A DNA stretch of 64,000 bases, from NCBI GenBank assembly GCA_016748015.1, contig JAAOMT010000523.1, positions 186,001 to 250,000 of the forward strand, written 5' to 3'. Source of the stretch: Geosiphon pyriformis. Taxonomy: Eukaryota > Glomeromycota > Glomeromycetes > Archaeosporales > Geosiphonaceae. A program made the translations under genes and the position numbers. Below, in pieces: positions 1 to 9,389 of the stretch. The notes below the pieces were generated by a model that worked only from the letters and a program-made list of their open reading frames with translations, searched no databases and was not told where the DNA came from. Every line of letters starts with the position of its first letter. Positions within the stretch are counted from its first letter, which is position 1.

Positions 1-1
1 T

Positions 2-1053
2 TATAACACTTGTCAGCAAAGAGGAGGAACAAGACCCAGTGAACCATTAAGACCAATCAAAGTGAGACAATCATTCAACTGTATTAGAATTAATTTAGTC
101 AGACCATTAACAATCATCAGCAGAGGAAACAGATACATAGCAGTAGCCATGGACTATCTCACTAAATGGCCAGAGGCGAAAGCAATTCAAAGAGCGGATG
201 CAGAATCTGTTGTCAAATTCATTCATCAGGATTTGATTTGTCGACATGGATGTTCAAAAGAATTATTATCAGACCAAGGAACTCATTTGTGAACAGAACA
301 TTAACAGAATTGAGCCAAAGATTCGGAATTAAAAGACTATTATCATCACCATACTATTCACAAACCAATGGATTAGTCGAAAGATTCAATAGAACATTGT
401 GTGAAGCAATAGCTAAGCTCAGCCAAAAAAACCAGGACAATTGAGATTTGTTAATACCATTAGTATTATTTGCTTATCGGACAATGAAGCAAGATACTAC
501 ACAAGCAACACTATTTAAATTAGTATATAGTAGAACAGCAATATTACCTGTAGAGAGAAAAATTAATACATATCCAGCTGAACCAATAACAGAAGAGAAT
601 TTTCAAGAAACATTGCTGAGAAAAACATATGACTTAATGGAAACATTGGAAAACAAACAAAGAAGAGCAGCTGATAATATTCAGAAGTCACAAGAAAAAC
701 AGAAAAAAAGACATGATAGTCAACTACCAAACAAACCAGTTGAATTCAAGATTGGAGACAAAATACTTTTACATCGTACCAAAGTGAAAAAACAATGGAG
801 TAGAAAATTTGATCCCAAATGGGACAGACCATTTCACATAGAAAAAATTCTAGGAAATGGAGCTTACAAATTAAAACTGGAAAACAAAATCTTAACCAAA
901 GCAGCACATGGAGATCAGCTGAAACCATACCACAACACCACACCACCTTTCACCAGTAATACTCCACAATTAGGGATACAGAGAATACTGGTCCAACCAA
1001 ATGAGATTCCACAAGATCTGGAACCAATCATTATTATTGACAACAACATGTAA
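2..1053 (+). pseudogene. Integrase part of gypsy pol (element 1), broken
   Basis: Catalyses insertion of retrotransposon cDNA. The reading frame starts with the last cysteine pair region of the HHCC zinc finger (NTCQQ), followed by the core with D in AMDYLTKWPEA and D in LLSDQGTH, the E in GLVERFNRTL, and the GPF/Y module near 800-900 (PKWDRPFHIEKILGNGAYKL). Compared with element 2, one T is missing near 288 (CATTTGTG against CACTTTGTG), shifting the frame. The TGA at 442-444 replaces a TGG Trp codon, a G-to-A change. From 445 to 1053 the frame is open. No chromodomain is seen. The product cannot be functional as it stands. Confidence 0.88.
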
Positions 1054-1113
1054 AATTGATTCATTAAAAGAATATATAAAGACATGGCAGACATGACAGA
1101 AAAGATCAGAAAA

Positions 1114-1745
1114 ATGGAAATTACAGACAACATTCACTCACTAGCACAACAACTTTTTCAATTGATCCAACACCAAGAAATGAAGATTACAATCAATCAA
1201 CAAACCATTCGATATCAAGATACCAGAAGGACAGTACAACACAGAAGACAGAAAAAAAACCAGAAAATACCATCAACAAAATCATGGTAAAAATAAAATT
1301 GGCAATAAAAAAATCAAAAAAAGAGTCAATATATCAAGAATTGACTAAGGAAACTTGGAATTGGTGGATACAACAATTTCCAAGAAACTATTGTTATTTT
1401 TACTTAGAACAACACATGAATATCCAAAACTTATACATGGATAAAACAAAGTGGTTATTTAACACAATAATATTACAACAACTAGAACATTTTGTGAGGA
1501 AAAACAACTTATCTACACAAGCTCAAGCTGTATACCGAATACACACAGCCTTTCAGGATTGACCAGAAATCCTACTCAGCAAAGCAATGGATATGGTTAC
1601 TAGTAATCAATTGGGAAAAATCACCAATGCTCAATTTGAAGAATTACAAACTCAAATAACACAAGTAATTCTTGAAAACGAAATCCAGGAAATACTTCAA
1701 GAGAGGGAATTAAACAAGTTGGATTTCAATGGAGCTCAATATTAA
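1114..1745 (+). pseudogene. ORF3 of element 1: conserved extra ORF between integrase and 3' LTR
   Basis: About 210 codons with a frameshift near 1284 and one in-frame TGA at 1560-1562. The start is placed at the Met of MEITDNIH because elements 2 and 3 have MEI at the equivalent place; an in-frame Met also exists at 1084. The middle carries LTKETWNWW and an AVYRIHTAFQD stretch, and the end reads ITNAQFEELQTQI followed by DFNGAQY and TAA, directly before the polypurine tract. Matching sequences lie downstream of integrase in elements 2, 3, B and C. I recognise no domain. It is not an envelope protein: no signal peptide or membrane segment is apparent. It looks largely alpha-helical and Gln/Leu rich. 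Function unknown. Confidence 0.7.
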
Positions 1746-1756
1746 AAAAAGGAGGG
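1744..1756 (+). other. Polypurine tract of element 1
   Basis: A13-base run AAAAAAAGGAGGG begins inside the ORF3 stop codon and ends five bases before the LTR TGTTAC. It is the expected plus-strand priming site. Equivalent tracts occur at 36272-36285, 62238-62247 and, on the minus strand, 4377-4386 and 63722-63733. Confidence 0.8.
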
Positions 1757-1828
1757 AATAATGTTACTTACAAAAATATAGGAAATATAGTAGCATGATT
1801 ATTAGCCAATCAGAAGTAAACATAGTAA

Positions 1829-1996
1829 ATGTGGAATTTCAGAATTCCTCCCAGAAATTATAGGATTCCAGGAATTACAGGATTCTCACACAAGGAATTG
1901 CAGGATTCCAGAATTCTAGGATTTCTCTCAAAGGAATTGCAGAATTCCAGAAATTCCAGAATTCCTGTCATGAAGAATCAAGGAATTAAGGAATCT
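1829..1996 (+). repeat. U3 repeat cluster of GGAATTCC-type motifs
   Basis: About ten imperfect copies of GGAATT, AGAATTCC and AGGATTCC in 170 bp, several forming short palindromes around GAATTC. The solo LTR at 12360-12455 has the same motif in fewer copies. Elements 2 and 3 have unrelated ATTGCT/AGCAAT palindromes at the same place. This could be a transcription-factor binding array; no factor can be named. Confidence 0.65.
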
Positions 1997-2004
1997 CAAT
2001 TATG

Positions 2005-2013
2005 TATATATAA
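2005..2013 (+). promoter_or_regulatory. LTR TATA box
   Basis: ATATATAAC within TATGTATATATAACAG, about 80 bp before AATAAA. The same TATGTATATATAG/A context is found in the LTRs at about 12460, 36528, 52354 and 62397, so it is the likely core promoter of family A. Confidence 0.6.
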
Positions 2014-2125
2014 CAGTAGTATTAGAAGCTGAAAGAAGAAACCTCTCAGTTTAGATTTGATCTAAACAATCTTCTAGTTTCAATCATCAAATAAATAATT
2101 ATTTCATATCTCAATCCACTTTCTA

Positions 2126-2148
2126 CTATCAACACTTCATGTTGATAG
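2126..2148 (+). repeat. LTR hairpin 1
   Basis: CTATCAAC, seven-base loop, GTTGATAG: a perfect 8-bp stem just after AATAAA. Matching stems lie near 12581, 36649, 52491 and 62537. In the 36649 copy both arms change together (CTATTAAC / GTTAATAG), keeping the pairing. Confidence 0.6.
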
Positions 2149-2173
2149 TAATTGATACTTAACCACACTGGAA

Positions 2174-2198
2174 CAATAGCTTTTGATCATGGCTATTG
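2174..2198 (+). repeat. LTR hairpin 2
   Basis: CAATAGC, 11-base loop, GCTATTG: perfect 7-bp stem 25 bp after hairpin 1. The stem is intact in the LTRs near 12638, 36700 and 52540, and 6 bp long near 62587. Confidence 0.6.
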
Positions 2199-2626
2199 AT
2201 AAGATACTAACTTACCAAATTGTCTTGGCTTATTTTTATTTTTGTTATTTTCTTTATTTGATTTTTTTTCTTTGATTTTGTTGTGTATACTAATTGATTA
2301 AGGATTAAAAGTGCTAAGTTATTGATGTCACAAATAGTCTGGTAAAAGACCCAGAAATAAGAGTAGATTTATATATATTATCAGTTAGCTTACCAGAAGG
2401 GCACAACTGCCAGAATAAATCCAGCCACCAAGCTGAAAAAAAAATTGGGAAACAACTGACAACAAACAACAAATTGCCACACTATTGAATCTCTGTCCAT
2501 TATACAAAGGATTCCATCAAAACCTTCAGATACAACACCTTCAGAATATCATTGATGGAAATAGCTTTTGAGCACCAAGTTACGGGTTTGCATTTAATTC
2601 AACACTAGAAATTGTTACCTGTAACA

Positions 2627-3364
2627 TCGTGCTTCCAAACTCACTAAATCTTTGAGAGCTAAGAAAGCAAACATTAGGTCTATTATTGATAAGAGAATGG
2701 AGAGCTTTAAGGTCAACAAGAGTCATATGATCAGGAGTATGCTGGAGCATCTATTTCATAAAGTGGTGTTAGACTATCTGATGGTTAATGATAATCTGAT
2801 TTTGGAATCTGATTTAGTTAAGTCTAAGATGGATGTGATCATGGAAGGATAAACCAGAAAGCATCATGTGGCTAATGATGTGTTAATTGATTGGCGCCAT
2901 CAATATCAACCTTTGGAATACATTTTTGATAAGGCCTTTTCTGGTGTGATATGTCCAATTGGTTTTGATGAGTTCTTTGGGGTGGTTTTTGACTTGCCTG
3001 ATAGAAAAACTGCTGGTTTGTCTGGTATCTTGAATGAACTTTGAAAACATTGCAATAAGTCTATTCTGAATATGCTTTTGGTGATTTTGAACCTCTGTCT
3101 GTTTGATGAATTGGTGTCTGGCCCTTGGAAAAAGGCCTGGGTCTCAATAATTCTCAAACCATATAAGTGAGAGGGTGTTTTGACCAATACTTGTCCTATT
3201 GCTTTGATCGAAACGGCTCGTAAGATTCTTTCTAAGGTTTTTTCTGACAGGATTTCCTTGGCATGTAGTGCTTTTGATGTCCTTCATGAAGACAATTTCT
3301 CAGTTTTAAAAAATACAAAAACTCAGTCTCCTATTTTTGCAATTGGTTCAGTGGTTGAAGACGC
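2627..3364 (+). mobile_element. LINE copy 1, segment a: start of reverse transcriptase (ORF2), broken
   Basis: Non-LTR retrotransposon ORF2, N-terminal part of RT. Open stretches read RMESFKVNKSHMIRSMLEH, FDEFFGVVFDLPDRKTAGLSG, WKKAWVSIILKPYK and PIALIETARKILSKVFSDR, typical of fungal LINE RT motifs 0-2. Stops interrupt where Trp codons are expected (for example NEL-stop-KHCNK and PYK-stop-EG). The segment starts at the end of element 1's LTR and stops at VVEDA, where element B is inserted. The frame resumes at 14324 with ALEKNQEF, so 2627-3364 and 14322-17175 are one LINE. Confidence 0.88.
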
Positions 3365-4373
3365 TGTTACCAGAGATTTTTGGTCTCTTTTCTTAAATGT
3401 TATTAATGTCTGTTTGTTTTAAATTCACGTTTTCTAGAAATAGTTGAACCTCCAATAACTGAATTTATTTTCAAATTATTTCCTATAATTTGAACTGCTG
3501 GGCTTATAAGTGAAATGACCAATTCTATGCCAGTTACTTTGTATAGTTACGTTGTAGTAAATGCCAACTTTTTTCCAGGAATTGCTCATCTGGAAACTCA
3601 CTAAAATGTGTAGTTACTTTGCTGTGAAAGTCAACTCTTCTACAGAAATCTTGTCTGTAGACTACCCTAATGATTACAATAAGAAAATAAAAGAAAATAA
3701 AAGAAATGTAAAAGAAATTAAATTCTGTCAAGGGAAACGTTTTCTATCCAGGCCTGGAGTCACTAATAGTTTACTGAAATTGGTAGTTAATCAATTTTAA
3801 AACGTTAGTTGAGTTTTGGGAATTTTCCAAGTGCAATAATTAAAAAATTTGGTTTTTCGAATTATTTAATATTTATTTTTTTTTGTGTGTGTAAGAATGG
3901 TTCTAGTGATAAAATCTAAAGTAAGATACATTTTTTTGAAGAGAAAAGCTCTTCTTTTATACAACTTGTTATAGTACTAGTCTATAAACTTGCACTTTTT
4001 TTCTTTGCTCAAATTTTGGTGAACTAAAGATACATTTTGATGAATTACAAGTTATTTTGCTGAACTATTGATTAATTTGGATGAACTATTCATAATTTTG
4101 GCAAATTTCTATAAATTTCGGCAAATTTCATATAAATTTCGGCAAATTTCTGTAAATTTTGGTGAATTTTAGAATGTTACAAAGTTTAGGGTATTGTGTA
4201 ATTTGATCATCTTACTTTCTGTTGTACTAATTGGATTATTAATTGAATCGTAATATGTGATAAATTGATTGAATAATAAGTGATAATTTGGATTGATATT
4301 AACATGTTAATTACTGATAGGAATTATAAGGATAATTTCATGCTAATTAATAGCTAAAATTCTACTGGTAACA
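3365..4373 (-). repeat. 3' LTR of element B
   Basis: 1009 bp, nearly collinear with 13314-14321. It contains a tandem repeat of about 22 bp around TAAATTTCGGCAAATTTC (4088-4165) and a minus-strand TATA-like TATAAAAGAAG near 3951-3961. Right-hand copies have GGCGAATTT where this one has GGCAAATTT, a G-to-A difference. Confidence 0.9.
4088..4165. repeat. Tandem repeat in LTR-B (about 22-bp unit)
   Basis: Four imperfect units of AATTT(C/T)GG(C/T)(A/G)AATTTC(A/T)TATA. The second copy is at 14040-14118 in the other LTR. Confidence 0.6.
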
Positions 4374-4384
4374 TAACTTCCTCC

Positions 4385-5061
4385 TTAAGACTGAGCTTCG
4401 TCGAAGTCCAAGTACTATCTGTAATATCAAGATAGTAGTCCAAGATGATTGAAGTGATTTGCTCTGAAAATTGTTGAAATTTCAGTTCTGTGAGCTTTCC
4501 AATGTATTGTATTTTCAATGGTTGAAGTATTGGGCTTTGTAGGACATTTTCACAAGTATTAAACAAATCATAGAGTCTAAGAGCTGCTCTAAGTTTGTAG
4601 TGAGTGTTTGTTGATCCAGCTGCTGTCTTGAATTCATTGTGAATTTGTTTTTGTATGGCTTTTGGAATGGTATTTGTTGCTTCAAGTTCTAGTTTTTATT
4701 CATAAAGTGTTTTTCCCATGTGAAAGTATTTATAGATAGGGGTGTGTTCATTGTCTTGTTCATTGAGAAGTAGTAGAAGTTTTTGTTGCATTGTAGCATT
4801 TGGTAAAATGTCAATAGGGGCAATTAAAAAATTTTCTTCCAGTGCTTGCTTCAAAAGTCTTGGTAACTTATTTTCAGAGTGACTTCTTGTTTTTCTTTTA
4901 TAAAGGTGATAGTTCTGTAGATGGTTTACTACTGGGGCTGTGGTTTCTTTTTGAATGTAATTAATTTGACTTCCATTAATTGTTATAGATAAGTCAGGAA
5001 GTGTTTTCAAGGCTAATATTAACTTTTGGGATATTTGTTGAATATTTCGAGAAATAATCAT
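4385..5061 (-). pseudogene. ORF3 of element B
   Basis: On the minus strand, an ORF starts at Met 5061 (MIISRNIQQISQKLILAL) and is open to a TAA at 4696-4698. It continues in the same frame (KLELEATNTIPKAIQKQI ... HYKLRAALRLYDLF ... ELKFQQFSEQITSIIL), then needs one frameshift to end in DFDEAQS and TAA at 4385-4387, beside the polypurine tract. N-terminus, middle and DFDEAQ end align with ORF3 of elements 1, 2, 3 and C although the LTRs are unrelated. About 220 codons. No known domain recognised. Confidence 0.7.
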
Positions 5062-5144
5062 AGTAAAATTGACTAATTATGAAAAGGGAAAATAAAAAAA
5101 ATTATTTTTGGGTATGGGGTTTTTGTTTTTTTTTGGATTTGGGT

Positions 5145-5145
<1 letters not shown>

Positions 5146-5223
<78 letters not shown>

Positions 5224-5292
5224 TTTTTTTTTTTATTTTTTTTTCTTTTTTTTTTTTTTTTTTTTTGGGTTTTTTTTTTTTTTTTTTTTTTT
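5146..5292. repeat. Poly(T) tract (poly(A) on the element B coding strand)
   Basis: 147 bp of almost pure T, broken by AAA, single A and C and GGG. It lies between the end of pol and ORF3 of element B. It may be an expanded A-run of the pol-ORF3 spacer, an inserted poly(A) tail, or an assembly-prone homopolymer. Confidence 0.9.
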
Positions 5293-5350
5293 GTGTAATT
5301 ATTTACTATTTTTGTCTTTGTGTTTTTTTATTAAAAAATTATTGTAAAAT

Positions 5351-6699
5351 TTAAGTGTTCAAGTTTGGTTGTTGTTCTATTATAATTATTGGTTCTAAAT
5401 TTCGGGGAATATCTTCAGGATTAATTAAAAGAAAATGTGTACCAATTTGTGGAATTAATAATTCAGGATTGTTTCTGAAATGATAGTGTTTCAATCTGTC
5501 TTCATGTGCAACTTTTGCTAGTATTTTGTTATCAAGTCTTAACTTGTATGATCCATTGCCTAGAATTTTGTGAATATAAAATGGTCCATCTCATTTGTTT
5601 TCAAATTTCCCATTCCATTGTTTTTTAGCCTTAGTTCTGTGTAAGAGAACTTTATTTCCAACTTTAAATTCATTGGTAATGGGTGGTAATTTGTTGTCAT
5701 GTCTTTCTTTTGTTAAGCTTGAGAATGTTCGATATGAGTTGCTGCTATTCTTCTTTTTTCTTCCAGTATACTAAGAAGAGTGTAGGCCCTTCTTTGAAGT
5801 ATTTCTTGAAAGTTTTCTTCATTAATTGGTTGCACAGGGTATGTTTCCATTGTGAAATTAATTAGTAATATTGCTGTTCTTCCATAAATAAGATCAAATA
5901 ATGTGTGTTTTGTAGTATCTTGTTTTAGTGTTCTGTATGCTAGTAACACTGATGGAATAAAAATATCCCATTCCTGCTCAAAATCTGTTGAGACTTTGGC
6001 CAATAATTCACACAATGTTCTGTTAAAATGTTCTACAAGTCCATTTGTTTAAGGGTGATAAGATGATGATAGAGGTCTTTTGACATTGAATTGTTCACAA
6101 ATTTTTTGTATCAAGTTGTTCACAAAATGTGTTCTTTGATTAGATAAAAGTTCAATTGAACATCCATGTCTATAAATAATGTCTTTATAGATGAAATTTG
6201 CTACTGATTTTGCATCTGCTCTTTGGATAACTCTAGCTTCAGGCTATTTGGTAAGATAATCTACTGCTACTGCAATATAGTGATTTTCTTGGGTTGTGAT
6301 AAGTAATGGTCCAACTAAATCAATTCCAACTCTGTTAAATGGTTGTCCAATTTTGATTGGATTTAAAAGTTCTGTGGGGTGAGTTTCTTCTCTTCTTTGA
6401 CAACTATCACAAGATTCTACATATTGTCAAATGTTTTTTTGCATGTGAGACCAAAAATAATGTTCAAAAGTTCTTTGAATTGTTTTATCTCTTCCCAAGT
6501 GTGCTGAAGACGGATTTGTGTGCATGTTATATAAAATTGTTTCTTTTTCATTTTCCTGTACTAATCTGAATGGTTGGTTTGGGTTTTTGTGATTTTTATA
6601 ATAGATTTTGTTGTGGTGTATGACATATTGCTTTGATTGGTGTTGTAAACAATGTTTTTTACTTGGAGACCAATTCTCTGGCATGGTAAGAGTCTCCAA
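5351..6699 (-). pseudogene. Integrase of element B, broken
   Basis: Minus strand. The zinc domain keeps its ligands: H in NMHTNPSSAH, H in SSAHLG, and C-x2-C in ESCDSCQRR. The core follows with D in AVDYLTK, then LLSNQRTHF where relatives have SDQGTHF: the second catalytic Asp is Asn, a G-to-A change. The glutamate region is NGLVEHFNRTL. A GPF/Y-type C-terminus is readable near 5520-5600 (WDGPFYIHKILGNG in the right frame). Stops at TK-stop-PEAR and HP-stop-TNG mark former Trp and Gln codons. Confidence 0.85.
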
Positions 6700-6779
6700 A
6701 TAGTTTTTAAGATTGCTGTAGTTTCTGGAATCTATTGTTGTTTGGTTATTTTGTTGGTAGGTTGGTAAGTTATGGTGGA

Positions 6780-8060
6780 ATTGTTGTTGGTGTTAGTTTT
6801 GTCTCATTCTTGAAAGGCTATCAACATTGGTGTGTAGTTTTCCTGGTTTGTGATGTACAATGTATCTGTAGTCTGCTAAGAAGTCATTTCATCGAGACTG
6901 TTTGGCACTTTGTTCAATTTTCTTTTTATTAAGCCATTTAAGGCCAATATTGTCAGTTATTATGTCAAATTCTTTTCCATTCTTCAAGTATTGTTGAAAA
7001 AGTTTAAGAGCCCAGATGACTGCAGCAGCTTCCAATTCAGTTGAGTCATATTTGAGTTCTGTTGACTTGAGTGTTTTACTGGCATAAGCAATGACTTGTT
7101 CCTGGCCATTTTTATTCAATTGTGATAAAATAGCACCAAATCCTATATGTGAAGCATTAGTGGCTAATTGGAACCGTTTGTTGAAATCTGGATAAGCAAG
7201 AACTGGGGCTGTTGTCAATTTTGTTTTGAGAGTTTTAAAAGCTTTTTATTGTTCTTCAGTCTATTTGTATAACACATTTTTGTTGGTAAGATAATTAAGT
7301 AGTTTGGCAATTTCTGAGAATTTTTTTATGAATTTTTGATAGTAAGAGGCTAATCCTACAAATTCTCGTAGTTTTGTAGTATTTCTAAGAGTTTGAAAGT
7401 TTTTGACAGCACTAATTGTTCCAGGATTTGGTTTGACTCCATTTTTGTTAACAATGTGTTCGAGAAAGATTAAGCTTGTTTTTCCAAAGTGACATTTTTC
7501 AATGTTTAACTTCAATCCTGCTTTCTGTAATCGTTGAAAAACTTTTCACAGGTGGATAAGATAAGTCTTAAAGCTTGGTAAGTATACATTAGTATTATCA
7601 AGATAGACAACTACTGATTGCCACAAGAGCCCTTCATATACAACATCCATGAGTTGCTAAAATGTTGCTGGTGCATTGCAAAGTCTAAAAGACATAACAT
7701 TAAACTCATAGTTTCTTTCTTGAGTGGTAAATGCTGTTTTGGGTCTATCTTTTGGATCTATTTTGACTTGTCAGTATCCACTTTCCAGGTCTAAAGTTGA
7801 GAAAAACTTGGCTTTTTCTAGAGCATCTAACATGTCATCAATTCTTAGAAGAGGGTAAATATCTCTAATTGTAACACTATTCAGTTGTCTATAATCAACA
7901 CAGAATCTGATTTTTCCGTTTTTCTTTTTAACTAAAACTACTGGTGAGGCCCAAGAACTTCTTGATGGTTGAATCAATCCATTATTGAGCATTCTTTGGA
8001 TCTCTTCTCTGATGAATTGGTGGCTGGCAGGTGGCATTCGATAAGCTTGTTAACATTTTG
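6780..8060 (-). pseudogene. Reverse transcriptase and RNase H of element B, broken
   Basis: Minus strand. RT opens with MPPASHQFIREEIQRML and shows VVLVKKKNGKIRFCVDYRQL and FSTLDLESGY. The YxDD box near 7590-7612 reads VVYLDNTN, the second Asp having become Asn. RNase H begins LATNASHIGFGAIL, where TDAS is expected, so its first catalytic Asp is also Asn; E in YDSTELEAAAV and D in ITDN remain. Stops follow SGY (Q to stop) and PATF (Q to stop). RT and RNase H cannot be active. Confidence 0.88.
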
Positions 8061-8282
8061 GTGGAGCATCTCCTGTATGGATCTGATGTTGAACAATGTT
8101 CGTTTTTCCCAAATCATTGTTGTCTTTTGCAAATATATCTGCAAATTCAGCTATTAATTGTTTTAATTGTCTTTGTTGTTGAGATTCTAAGGGACCCATG
8201 TTGATTCAAGAGAGTTTTTCTTTCAAAATGTGGTAGTTTTTAGTGGTAGAAATGATATTTGGATTTAGGAGTAGAGTGTGCT

Positions 8283-9040
8283 TTACAATTCAATGAAATT
8301 AGAGACAATTTGAGGGTTTTTTTCTTGAAAAATATTGCTGTGTATGATTCTAATTTCTAATTTGTTTAATAAGACAATAGGGTAATTATTGGGGTTGTAG
8401 AATATAACTTGAAATTTTTTCATTCCTTTGGAAATATAAACGTTTAGAATTGATATTTCATGCTTCAAACAAATTTGTTCATTGGATTCAAAGATTTGTT
8501 GAGTAGTAATGGGTTTTGAGCAAGTGTAAATTTCATGATGTTCTCCAAAAAGTGAAATAGTAATTGGTTGTGGAAGTTGAAGAATCTGGTAAGATTCATT
8601 TTGTGTATTAAGAGCTATATTTACTGAAACTGTAAATCGTCCAGTTGAACCAAAACCTTGAGTTCCTCTTTCACTTTTTCCCAATTGTTCTCTGTTGTTT
8701 ACTAATTGTAAACCCGAAATGCTGATTAAGAGTAAGTAAATTGCTTAAGCAATTTTTTCAGCATGTTCAATTTTGAATGGTTTGTCTGTCTCATTTTGTA
8801 ACATAATGGTAATGTTTCCAGTGTATTCTGCATCTATAACTTCTCCTCTAATATTGATTTCTTTGCTTGCCAATGATGATCTGGAGGCAATTTGAACCAT
8901 TGCTCCTGGTGGAATTTTAAGAGCAATTTTGAGATTGATTTTTGTCAAGGACTTTGGTTGGAGAACCAAAGTATCTTTTTCTGGGTATTTTAGGTCATAT
9001 CCAGCATCAATTTTATGTGCTTTTTCTGGTCTGATTCCTT
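8283..9040 (-). pseudogene. dUTPase-like domain inside pol of element B
   Basis: Trimeric dUTPases hydrolyse dUTP to dUMP. On the minus strand the five family motifs appear in order: I, DAGYDLKY; II, ASRSSLA; III, GEVIDAEYTGNI; IV, EHAEKIA-stop-AIYL; V, RGTQGFGSTGR. The catalytic Asp and the Tyr of motif III and the glycine-rich motif V are kept; one stop (CAA to TAA) lies at 8742-8744. The domain sits between protease and RT, unlike lentiviral (RNase H-integrase) or betaretroviral (before protease) dUTPases. After motif V comes a beta-rich linker (about 8283-8600) leading to RT. Seen also in elements 2 and 3. Confidence 0.88.
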
Positions 9041-9389
9041 GGCCATGGTTGTCGAAATATTTAAGTTGTAGAGATGGTTGCTTTTTAAGAAGATAGATGG
9101 GAGTGGTTGGTAGTTCTTCTACTAGTTCAGATACTCCAAATTCGATTTTATTTTCATCATTCTCATCTGGCAGAGGAATGCTAAGAGCATAATATTCTAA
9201 ACACTATTGGTCATCACAAGGCATAACACATTCTTTACACAATTGAATGTTCATTTGCTCTAATCATTAAATTTGAGCTTCTTTGATCGGATATGTGTGA
9301 CTTGCAATTTGGTGGTAGGTTTCTACTTCATTTTCATAATCAAATCTAGCTAATTCTATGGTATACTCAATATATTCAGCTTTTTTCAT

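Larger units (their letters stand above)
1..2626 (+). mobile_element. Element 1: 3' end of a Ty3/gypsy LTR retrotransposon (LTR subfamily A1)
   Basis: The window opens inside the integrase zinc-binding domain. The element then has the integrase core and C-terminus, an extra ORF (ORF3), a polypurine tract and one LTR beginning TGTTAC and ending GTAACA. It ends at 2626. The next base continues a LINE coding region (clear by comparison with the second LINE copy near 37.9 kb), so element 1 was inserted in that LINE. Elements 2 and 3 are close relatives in coding sequence. The 5' half lies outside the window. Confidence 0.9.
1762..2626 (+). repeat. 3' LTR of element 1 (subfamily A1)
   Basis: 865 bp, TGTTAC...GTAACA. 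U3 contains a CCAAT box (AGCCAATCAG at 1802-1811), then a cluster of GGAATT/AGAATTCC repeats (1829-1996), a TATA box at 2005-2013, AATAAA at 2090-2095 and two hairpins (2126-2148 and 2174-2198). Its closest relative here is the solo LTR at 12289-13136. The LTRs of elements 2 and 3 share the backbone but carry a different U3 repeat. Confidence 0.9.

Noticed and set aside
1829-1996. Heat-shock elements in U3 (TTCnnGAA occurs)
   Set aside because: Spacing of further GAA/TTC units does not follow the 5-bp rule; only isolated pairs fit.
5108-5347. ORF of almost only Phe
   Set aside because: It is the translation of a homopolymer tract.
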